A stretch of 5,173 nucleotides of DNA from Halobacteriovoraceae bacterium (GTDB lineage: Bacteria > Bdellovibrionota > Bacteriovoracia > Bacteriovoracales > Bacteriovoracaceae). The position numbers and the translations under genes were made by a program. Where the stretch lies: NCBI GenBank assembly GCA_018663815.1, contig JABJPQ010000528.1, forward strand, positions 1 through 5,173, given 5' to 3'. Under the pieces are notes generated by a model. That model was not told where the DNA came from and did not search any database. It worked only from the letters and a program-made list of their open reading frames with translations. Positions 1 to 5,060 of the stretch are shown one piece after another (position 1 is the first letter of the stretch; the number at the start of each line of letters is the position of its first letter).

Positions 1-688
1 CACCATAAACACCAACGCCAACGAGCATGACACCCATGGTATAGATTCTTGTTATATCGGAATTTGGAGTTATATCACCGTAACCAACAGTTGTTAGGGT
101 TGTAACAGTCCAGTAAACGGAGATAATATAGTAGGAAAGATCACTTGAAACTGTTCTTGGTGTAAGGAGCATCCATCCACAGGCAATCCAATGAATTGTA
201 ACTGTAACAGCGATTGCGATAAGTCCTAGTTTTAGTGGTTTTGGTAGAAAATCAACAATGTTTATAAGAGATCTTAGTTTGACCACTCTAATGAGTCTTA
301 TTAGTCTAATGGAATTGAATATTGCAAGGGGGAGATCATGCCCAGCAAAGAAAAAAATGATATCCAATGGCATTGAGGTAATCATATCAATTGGAAACCA
401 AATACTTTTATAATATGGCTTTCTTTTTTCGCCTCCGAACTCTAGTCTTAGGGTGTGAATAACATTTTCAGGAAGCCTTAGTTTATTGGTAAGTCTGAGG
501 TACATATCGATTAAAAAAAGACTACAAAATAATCCATCCCACCATAGGTGATGCTCTTCAATTTTTAAACCTAGCGCAAAGCTTAATGGGGCTTCGTAGC
601 AGGTCCAAAGGATAGCAATACTAAGAAAGAACATCCATATCATGGACTTTCTATTTTCTTTATCTGTAGGGTTGTAGCTATAAAACAT
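1..688 (-). CDS. CNG/EAG-type voltage-gated K+ channel, N-terminal part (cut at left edge)
   Basis: This is an inner-membrane potassium channel subunit; 229 residues are visible and the gene runs off the window. The reverse-strand translation shows the six-helix plan: S1 about residues 15-39, S2 48-68, S3 96-115 with the W-x-P-x-D...S-x-P-x-D pattern (W97, D101, S105, P107, D109) typical of EAG/KAT/CNG channels, S4 119-145 with basic residues every third position (R128, R131, R134, K137), S5 151-175, a pore loop with the K+ selectivity filter TVGYGD at 200-205, and the start of S6. Relatives usually follow S6 with a C-linker and a cyclic-nucleotide-binding domain, which would lie outside the window. 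ATG 688 is chosen because GAGG at 703-700 sits 11 bases upstream; ATG 697 is in frame but only 2 bases from that site. No ATG, GTG or TTG lies further upstream before the stop at 841-839. K+ channel identity is near certain; cyclic-nucleotide gating is inference. Confidence 0.93.
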   Translation of the reverse strand, partial: MFYSYNPTDKENRKSMIWMFFLSIAILWTCYEAPLSFALGLKIEEHHLWWDGLFCSLFLIDMYLRLTNKLRLPENVIHTLRLEFGGEKRKPYYKSIWFPIDMITSMPLDIIFFFAGHDLPLAIFNSIRLIRLIRVVKLRSLINIVDFLPKPLKLGLIAIAVTVTIHWIACGWMLLTPRTVSSDLSYYIISVYWTVTTLTTVGYGDITPNSDITRIYTMGVMLVGVGVYG

Positions 689-699
689 TGAAAACATTA

Positions 700-728
700 C
701 CTCTTTAGTTATATCGGTACTAAGGAGG
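700..728 (-). promoter_or_regulatory. leader hairpin that can mask the channel gene's Shine-Dalgarno
   Basis: Two 9-base arms, 728-720 (CCTCCTTAG on the minus strand) and 708-700 (CTAAAGAGG), can pair across an 11-base loop with one C-A mismatch. The 3' arm holds the GAGG Shine-Dalgarno of the channel gene. The 5' arm resembles the anti-SD end of 16S rRNA. In a channel mRNA that starts upstream of 728, this fold would hide the ribosome site. The pairing is read directly; a regulatory role is inference. Confidence 0.4.
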
Positions 729-881
729 AAAAGTTGAGAATTACTTGAAAATGCTATTAATAGAAAAAATATCCCTTTCTCTGTAGTTAATCTGGGAACA
801 CTTGTTGAGTTATCATGTATTTTATTCGCTCTAAGTGCCTAAAATTTAGTCATATAAACATTTCACTTCCGGTTAAATATA

Positions 882-910
882 CTGAGAAAAGTTGTGTTAT
901 TTACTATACT
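882..910 (+). promoter_or_regulatory. sigma70-type promoter for the acidic 105-residue protein
   Basis: The -10 box TATACT (905-910) matches TATAAT at 5 of 6 positions. It lies 17 bases after a weaker -35, CTGAGA (882-887, 4 of 6). Transcription would start near 917, which leaves a leader of about 40 bases that carries AAGGAG at 939-944. This rules out the ATG at 815 as the normal start. Confidence 0.42.
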
Positions 911-955
911 GGCTCTAGAGCAAAGCACTTAAACTTAGAAGGAGTTAGTGATTAT

Positions 956-1273
956 ATGAACAAGGAAATAGAAGAGGATTTATCTAATTTGATAGAGGTA
1001 AGCTTTGGTTCAACAATTGTCTCCCCAGATCTTAATCCATGTCATGACTTTGATCCGTTAGAGGATTTACTGCATGAATTTGAGGATGCTGATATTGACA
1101 TCAAGTTACCGCAGCTGAAAGAGCAAAGTCGAATTTTTAATGAGCACAAAGTTAACTTTAGTGACTCGACACTCGAAATGACGGATAAGATTTTTGAACA
1201 AACAAAAGAAATTAAATTAAATCTTAAAAAATTGAAATACTATTTAAATGAGATGAATCTAGATCGCGATTAG
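956..1273 (+). CDS. hypothetical acidic protein, 105 residues, helical C-terminus
   Basis: I do not recognise this protein. No signal peptide or membrane segment is present, so it is probably cytoplasmic. It is strongly acidic: about 25 Asp/Glu against 12 Lys/Arg. The acid residues concentrate in the first 50 residues (for example the Glu/Asp-rich stretch around 36-48), and Pro 24, 28 and 34 break the helix there. From about residue 70 the sequence becomes lysine-rich with heptad-like Leu/Ile/Phe spacing, which suggests a short coiled coil. ATG 956 is chosen because AAGGAG (939-944) lies 11 bases upstream and a promoter lies at 882-910; the frame is open back to an ATG at 815, but that start would precede the promoter. 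The TAG stop overlaps the stop of the convergent menB gene by 4 bases. It could be a partner-binding or adaptor protein, but nothing fixes a function. Confidence 0.65.
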   Translation: MNKEIEEDLSNLIEVSFGSTIVSPDLNPCHDFDPLEDLLHEFEDADIDIKLPQLKEQSRIFNEHKVNFSDSTLEMTDKIFEQTKEIKLNLKKLKYYLNEMNLDRD

Positions 1274-2175
1274 TAATGCCAAGGGTATCCCGAAAAATCT
1301 TTTTCTCTTTTTTCAACAAATGCATTTCTTCCCTCAATGGCTTCATCGGTTCCGTAGGCAAGTCTGGTGGCTTCCCCCGCGAAAATTTGTTGTCCCACTA
1401 AACCATCATCCAGTAAATTAAAGCCAAACTTAAGCATACGCATCGCTGTTGGAGATTTTTGATTCATTACCATGGCCCACTCAAGAGCAACCTTTTCAAG
1501 GTCTTGGTGGGGCACAACTTTATTGATCATGCCCATTTGAAAAGCCTCATCTGCTGAATAGTTAAAACCACAGAAAAATATTTCTCTGGCCCTTTTTTGA
1601 CCACATTGTTTCGCAAGGTAAGCGCTCCCATATCCTGAGTCAAAACTAGCTACATCTGGATCGGTTTGTTTGAAAATACCGTGCTCTTTTGAGGCGATGG
1701 TTAAGTCGCATACCACGTGAAGTGAATGTCCTCCGCCAACGGCCCAACCTGGAACTACGGCCATAACAATTTTTGGCATAAATCTAATGAGTCTTTGCAC
1801 TTCAAGAATATGTAATCTTCCCAGCCTGGCCGGATCTTGTACTTGTGTTGTTTGCTCGGAGTATTTATATCCATCTTTGCCACGAATTCTTTGGTCCCCA
1901 CCTGAACAAAATGCCCATCCACCATCTTTAGGACTGGGCCCATTACCAGTGATAATTACAACTCCCACATCAGAGCTTTGTCTGGCATGATCAAGTGCTT
2001 GATACAGCTCGTCAACAGTTTTTGGCCTGAAAGCATTGCGACATTCAGGGCGGTTAAAAGCAATCCTTACGCAACCTTGCTTGATAGCCCGGTGATAAGT
2101 GATATCTTCAAAATGGAAACCCTCTACATTGTTCCAATCTTTTTCAATAAAAATATCAGATACTTTTTCACTCAT
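1270..2175 (-). CDS. menB: 1,4-dihydroxy-2-naphthoyl-CoA synthase (naphthoate synthase), bicarbonate-independent type
   Basis: MenB closes the second ring of the menaquinone headgroup, converting o-succinylbenzoyl-CoA to 1,4-dihydroxy-2-naphthoyl-CoA in the cytoplasm. The 301-residue product is a full-length crotonase-fold enzyme. Visible signatures are NRPECRNAFRP (41-51), FCSGGDQR (89-96), the GGGH oxyanion-hole region (147-150), SFD with catalytic-type Asp179, Tyr274 in RLAYGTDEA, and the C-terminal DFSGYPWHY. Asp172 (QTD) stands where E. coli MenB has the Gly that makes room for bicarbonate, so this is the Mycobacterium-like, bicarbonate-independent form. Ala176 and Ser180 replace the usual glycines in VGSFDGG. 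ATG 2175 is chosen because AGGAG (2185-2181) lies 5 bases upstream; an in-frame ATG at 2229 overlaps the likely promoter and would add 18 residues that look unconserved. No other men gene is visible, so the pathway genes must be elsewhere. Confidence 0.96.
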   Translation of the reverse strand: MSEKVSDIFIEKDWNNVEGFHFEDITYHRAIKQGCVRIAFNRPECRNAFRPKTVDELYQALDHARQSSDVGVVIITGNGPSPKDGGWAFCSGGDQRIRGKDGYKYSEQTTQVQDPARLGRLHILEVQRLIRFMPKIVMAVVPGWAVGGGHSLHVVCDLTIASKEHGIFKQTDPDVASFDSGYGSAYLAKQCGQKRAREIFFCGFNYSADEAFQMGMINKVVPHQDLEKVALEWAMVMNQKSPTAMRMLKFGFNLLDDGLVGQQIFAGEATRLAYGTDEAIEGRNAFVEKREKDFSGYPWHY

Positions 2176-2200
2176 AAATGCTCCTAGGATGGTTGTTTGC

Positions 2201-2229
2201 AGACTATTTTTATGAACTGATTTAGTCAA
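2201..2229 (-). promoter_or_regulatory. possible menB promoter
   Basis: On the minus strand a strong -35, TTGACT (2229-2224, 5 of 6), is followed after 17 bases by a poor -10, TAGTCT (2206-2201, 3 of 6). Transcription would start about 20 bases before the start codon, just ahead of the AGGAG site. The weak -10 could mean activator dependence or a wrong call. Confidence 0.3.
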
Positions 2230-2268
2230 ATATAATTTTGTATTTAATTAGAAACATGTAAAAACAAT

Positions 2269-2299
2269 TTGCGAAGCATAAACTAGACTATATTATAGT
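2269..2299 (+). promoter_or_regulatory. possible promoter with overlapping palindrome for the pseudo-HD-GYP gene
   Basis: TTGCGA (2269-2274) and TATTAT (2291-2296) stand 16 bases apart. The -10 lies inside a perfect inverted repeat, ACTATA-T-TATAGT (2287-2299). AGGAG (2304-2308) follows, with 7 bases to the ATG at 2316, so the leader would be very short. An operator covering the -10 is possible, but AT-rich palindromes are common by chance here. Confidence 0.33.
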
Positions 2300-2315
2300 T
2301 GTTAGGAGTTATTTA

Positions 2316-3641
2316 ATGGTTAAGAAGGTTCTTTTTATTACGGCCCAAGTTGAATTACAACAGCTGGCAAATATTTTCTTTAGTAATGCAACAGTAAAAG
2401 TCGATTGCATTATTGTCGACTCTATCTCAAAAAGTGTTGCGATTTTAAATTCTGAGCAAGACATCGATGTGATTTTTGTCGGCCATAGTGTGAAAAAGGA
2501 TTTGGATTTAAAGAATTTATCTCAGGCACTAATTCCTCATATTAATAGAGAGGTTGTAAAGATTTACGGAACAAATCTAGCCTTTAGAAATACCGAATTT
2601 GCTATTTATTATAACGAGTTAACTCCAGTCTCTAAAATTCTAATAGATATTCACCAATACTTAGGGCTTCTTAGCTGTTACGATGAAACTTATTTACCCT
2701 TTCCGTTAAATTCTTTGTCACTCTTTGATGCTTATCCATTTGACTGCTTTTTTAAAATTTACAAACAAGAAAGAGAAAGTTATGTCCATGTTTTTAGAGA
2801 AAAAGATGATGTTGATCTTGTTGATATAAGAAAATATGGTCAAAAAGGTGTTGAGAGTGTCTTCGTCTCGGTAGATGCAATAAACGATAAAATTAAAGTT
2901 TTAGAGAATGCTTTAAGGTTAAAGTCATCAAAAAAATTGGGTAATGATATTGAAGCATCTTTTGAATTAACGGCACAATATGCACTTGATATTTTACAAG
3001 AGTCAGGTATGAACCTTCCAGCAGAGACACTCGAGAGAAATAGGGAAGGCTTCGCAACGACTAAAAATATTATTAAAAACTCTAAGGATAAAGATGTTTT
3101 AATTGAGTTAATGCAAGATTCGAATGATTTTTATTTTAAGCATGTTGGCATGACATCACTTATTTGTTGCTATATTCTTGAAGCCCTTGAGCTGGAAGAA
3201 AGTAATATTCAAAAACTATGTGCGGCTGCAAATTTTCAAAATATTTTTTTAAAAGATAAGCCGGAATTGTTAGTATCTGAAGAAAATGAATTAGATTCTT
3301 TTGATAAAGAAAATCGTGAAAGGGTAGCGAACCATGCTTTATTAGCTTTTGATCTTTTATCCAAAAATCCTCTGGTGGATTCAGATGTTTTAAAAATTGT
3401 ACGTGAACACCACGGAGATAAACGAGGAATTTGTTTTGCGGAAACATTTTTGTCATCAAGTAAAATCTCAACAGTTTTTCAAATTGCGAGCTTGTTTAGT
3501 CAACAATACTTATTGCAATATGAGCAAAATCAAGAAATTGTTCCCGAAAAAATATTTAGTTTAATCGCTACAAAACTAATGAGTAAAGATCACACAATTA
3601 TTAGAAATTTAGAGAGTATGATTTCAATTGGAGAATCATAA
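2316..3641 (+). CDS. pseudo-receiver plus degenerate HD-GYP-like signalling protein
   Basis: This is a 441-residue cytoplasmic protein with a regulatory layout. Residues about 1-118 follow the alternating strand/helix pattern of a response-regulator receiver, but the phospho-acceptor position after DVIFV is Gly56 and the usual Lys-Pro appears as Thr103-Pro104, so phosphorelay looks lost. Residues about 125-190 form a strand-rich middle module. Residues about 210-440 resemble an HDOD/HD-GYP helical domain: His276, then AANFQNI (304-310) where the metal-binding HD pair should be, His340, and HHGDKRGICF (365-374) in place of HHExxDGxGYP. With HD replaced by Gln308-Asn309 and GYP lost, c-di-GMP hydrolysis is unlikely. 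A binding or scaffold role is inferred. AGGAG lies 7 bases before the ATG. It stands alone on its strand and converges on the NAT-like gene 32 bases away. The fold assignment is moderate; HDOD, a non-catalytic relative of HD-GYP, is the main alternative. Confidence 0.68.
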   Translation: MVKKVLFITAQVELQQLANIFFSNATVKVDCIIVDSISKSVAILNSEQDIDVIFVGHSVKKDLDLKNLSQALIPHINREVVKIYGTNLAFRNTEFAIYYNELTPVSKILIDIHQYLGLLSCYDETYLPFPLNSLSLFDAYPFDCFFKIYKQERESYVHVFREKDDVDLVDIRKYGQKGVESVFVSVDAINDKIKVLENALRLKSSKKLGNDIEASFELTAQYALDILQESGMNLPAETLERNREGFATTKNIIKNSKDKDVLIELMQDSNDFYFKHVGMTSLICCYILEALELEESNIQKLCAAANFQNIFLKDKPELLVSEENELDSFDKENRERVANHALLAFDLLSKNPLVDSDVLKIVREHHGDKRGICFAETFLSSSKISTVFQIASLFSQQYLLQYEQNQEIVPEKIFSLIATKLMSKDHTIIRNLESMISIGES

Positions 3642-3673
3642 TTGGTAAAAAATTCTTACATAACCTGAGATAT

Positions 3674-4438
3674 TTAGTTCTGAATAGATAATTCTTGAAA
3701 AGCATCTAGTGAGTCTAGTATATATTGAGTATCTATTTGTGTTTTATGGGCAATTCTTTTTGCCCATTCGGTATTCGAGTTCAATAATGAATCCGTTATG
3801 AGACCATTTGAAGTACTACTAAAAGATTTATAATTATCAAACTCCCAAAGCGTAACTTCCTCCCCAGAATATAGTTTTTTTTCTATTAAAGGAGGACTTA
3901 GCATTTGCTGTGAAATATTTGCAGCTTCTAGTAACTCAGAGTTTTTGAGAGGGGATAAATTAAACTTTTGAGTGCTAAACTTACCATTTTTACGTAAATA
4001 TGTGATATTCAAAACTTCACTTTGGAATTCTATTTTGACTTCTGCTCCAGGAAAGAAACCTTTTTGTGGTTCTTTGCAAAAAGACTTCTCGGTATCTTCA
4101 ATAAGTATGGGTTTTATCCATGAGTCTCCTAGGTCACATAAATACCTTATGTTTTTATCATCTTTTGCAATTACTGCGATATGAGCATTTTTAGTACCCA
4201 AGTTTTCACCAATAGCATAAGTTTCGATATTTGATCGCTTAAATTCATGAATTAGCCAAATTGCTAGATCAAAGCAGTTTCCTGAAGCTCCTGATCTTTT
4301 ATGATGGTTAATTATCGTTTGAATTGATCTTTGCTGCTGCCGTGGAAAATTTTTTAGATTCCATGCTTTTGTAATTGTTTCCATTGGTAAAAAAGAAAAT
4401 TTATTCCACGTATCAATGATGTTTTTGGGAGCATTCAC
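3674..4438 (-). CDS. NAT-like (arylamine N-acetyltransferase fold) cysteine acyltransferase
   Basis: This 254-residue protein is likely cytoplasmic and close to the usual NAT length of 250-280. A Cys-His-Asp triad is suggested by Cys55 in GASGNCFDLA, His86 in KNAHIAVI and Asp102 in CDLGDSW. The spacing (31 and 16 residues) is close to that of NAT enzymes, which transfer an acyl group from acyl-CoA to an amine through the cysteine. The usual RxGGxC motif is altered to ASGNC, so the substrate may differ, and a transglutaminase-like enzyme is the alternative. SPPLIEKKLYSGEEVTLWEF (181-200) resembles the second NAT domain. The start is GTG 4438, 22 bases after the stop of the exported-protein gene, with no recognisable SD. 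ATG 4384 (residue 19) also lacks one. An in-frame stop just upstream limits the frame. Translation is probably coupled to the upstream gene. Family assignment is moderate; the substrate is unknown. Confidence 0.6.
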   Translation of the reverse strand: MNAPKNIIDTWNKFSFLPMETITKAWNLKNFPRQQQRSIQTIINHHKRSGASGNCFDLAIWLIHEFKRSNIETYAIGENLGTKNAHIAVIAKDDKNIRYLCDLGDSWIKPILIEDTEKSFCKEPQKGFFPGAEVKIEFQSEVLNITYLRKNGKFSTQKFNLSPLKNSELLEAANISQQMLSPPLIEKKLYSGEEVTLWEFDNYKSFSSTSNGLITDSLLNSNTEWAKRIAHKTQIDTQYILDSLDAFQELSIQN

Positions 4439-4460
4439 AAAAGATTTAAAAGCAATTCAC

Positions 4461-4910
4461 TTACTCGCATCTGAGTACACTGTTTTGACCAATAAAATAA
4501 TCATAACCAATAAGTAGCTTATAATCATCATCATAAGTTTCAAAAACTGGCTTTTTAATAAAGCCGTGTAAAGCATTACTTTCAAGTTCATAATAGAGTT
4601 GTGCAACCGTTTCTATCATCCCATTTTTTAAGCCGTAAATATAAAGAAAGTAATTTCCTTGTCCTTCAGCTATTAAATAGATGTTTTCTGAGTATGTGTA
4701 GCTTTGATCACCAATGGTCACTTTTAATGATCCTAGGGCCATGGGGATTTTTTGGTTATAAGTTTCATTGGCATTCGCAGTCGTTGAAATTTTCTCGATT
4801 TCTAGATTAACAACAGCGTTGTTGGATTGGCATGTTTTCTCAAAAGCATATGTGTTTAAACTCAAACATACAGTTAGAAATAATGTTGAAAAAAGAAGAA
4901 TGGGTTTCAT
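4461..4910 (-). CDS. exported hypothetical protein with signal peptide, 149 residues
   Basis: I do not recognise the family. The N-terminus is a clear Sec signal peptide: Lys2, a hydrophobic core at about 4-18, and a likely signal peptidase I site after TYA (Ala22). Cys15 is preceded by Val, which does not fit a lipobox, so a lipoprotein is unlikely. The mature chain of about 127 residues is rich in alternating polar/hydrophobic and Tyr-rich segments, suggesting a beta-rich periplasmic or secreted domain. It has just two cysteines, Cys27 and Cys148, near its two ends, which could form a disulfide clasping the termini. AAGGA (4922-4918) lies 7 bases before the ATG. It is the first gene of a probable two-gene operon with the NAT-like gene, whose start follows 22 bases after its stop. 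Confidence 0.8.
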   Translation of the reverse strand: MKPILLFSTLFLTVCLSLNTYAFEKTCQSNNAVVNLEIEKISTTANANETYNQKIPMALGSLKVTIGDQSYTYSENIYLIAEGQGNYFLYIYGLKNGMIETVAQLYYELESNALHGFIKKPVFETYDDDYKLLIGYDYFIGQNSVLRCE

Positions 4911-4958
4911 GGAGTTTTCCTTTGCTATTTACTAATTATGAGCATGCTTTAGTATTTG

Positions 4959-4977
4959 TGACATATTGTCTATGTCA
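4959..4977. repeat. perfect 7-base inverted repeat, TGACATA-N5-TATGTCA
   Basis: TGACATA (4959-4965) and TATGTCA (4971-4977) are exact reverse complements around the loop TTGTC. The repeat lies about 10-30 bases downstream of the predicted start of the minus-strand transcript. It could be an operator dyad or a leader hairpin. No T-run follows on either strand, so it is not an intrinsic terminator. Confidence 0.6.
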
Positions 4978-4995
4978 GCAGTGGAGAGTGTAAAA

Positions 4996-5024
4996 ATTAT
5001 AGGAAAGGAGGCACGACTAATCAT
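4996..5024 (-). promoter_or_regulatory. promoter for the exported-protein / NAT-like operon
   Basis: On the minus strand a perfect -10, TATAAT (5001-4996), lies 17 bases after a weak -35, ATGATT (5024-5019, 3 of 6). Transcription would start near 4989, leaving an 80-base leader that includes the 4959-4977 inverted repeat and the AAGGA site. Confidence 0.42.
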
Positions 5025-5032
5025 TTATGATA

Positions 5033-5051
5033 ATTTGGGTGGCAACCAAAT
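5033..5051 (+). promoter_or_regulatory. hairpin next to the Shine-Dalgarno of the right-edge gene
   Basis: ATTTGG (5033-5038) and CCAAAT (5046-5051) pair perfectly around a 7-base loop. The stem ends immediately before GGAG (5052-5055), which serves the ATG at 5061 with a 5-base spacer. It could stack on or restrict the ribosome site, but a role is inference only. Confidence 0.3.
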
Positions 5052-5060
5052 GGAGTTATA

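Larger units (their letters stand above)
689..955. other. divergent intergenic region between channel and acidic-protein genes
   Basis: This 267-base AT-rich spacer separates two divergent starts. It holds the SD-masking hairpin (700-728), a small perfect palindrome CTATTAATAG (754-763), another, CTAAAATTTAG (839-849), and the promoter and SD for the plus-strand gene (882-944). No convincing minus-strand promoter for the channel was found. The open frame extending the plus-strand gene back to 815 is judged non-coding, because the better promoter and SD lie inside it. Confidence 0.6.
4911..5060. other. divergent control region between two exported-protein genes
   Basis: This 150-base spacer lies between two genes with signal peptides read away from each other. 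It holds the minus-strand promoter with a perfect TATAAT, a 19-base perfect inverted repeat (4959-4977), an orphan AAGGAGG (5005-5011) on the plus strand, and a hairpin abutting the SD of the right-hand gene (5033-5051). A plus-strand promoter could not be assigned. Confidence 0.55.

Noticed and set aside
722..765. Plus-strand gene after the strong SD-like AAGGAGG at 722-728
   Set aside because: TTG at 734 gives four codons and ATG at 751 gives eleven. The motif is better explained as the complement of the hairpin arm in the channel leader.
815..955. N-terminal extension of the acidic-protein gene back to ATG 815
   Set aside because: No SD precedes 815, while a promoter (882-910) and AAGGAG (939-944) lie inside the extension. 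The residues 815-955 have a different, non-acidic character.
1755..2187. Open frames on both strands inside menB
   Set aside because: They overlap a strongly conserved enzyme gene, have no SD sites, and encode no recognisable protein.
2176..2229. Longer menB start at ATG 2229
   Set aside because: ATG 2175 has AGGAG at ideal spacing, and the extension overlaps the likely -35 box TTGACT.
3160..3471. Minus-strand open frame inside the pseudo-HD-GYP gene
   Set aside because: It is a shadow of the plus-strand frame, which carries the conserved His motifs. It has no SD or family resemblance.
3618..3673. Possible terminator between the convergent genes ending at 3641 and 3674
   Set aside because: ATGATT/AATCAT (3618-3639) forms only a six-pair AT-rich stem within the coding end, and no T-run follows. 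The GTAA...TTAC palindrome at 3645-3659 is too weak.
4866..4868. Lipobox at Cys15 of the exported 149-residue protein
   Set aside because: Val precedes the cysteine instead of Gly, Ala or Ser, and a good signal peptidase I site follows at Ala22.
4955..4980. CRP-like site from TGTGA at the inverted repeat
   Set aside because: The second half-site TCACA is absent at the required spacing. The symmetry present is TGACATA/TATGTCA.
5037..5047. GGGTGGCAACC resembling the tRNA-binding bulge of a T-box leader
   Set aside because: The following GCG is missing, no specifier or terminator structure is visible, and the downstream gene encodes an exported protein.
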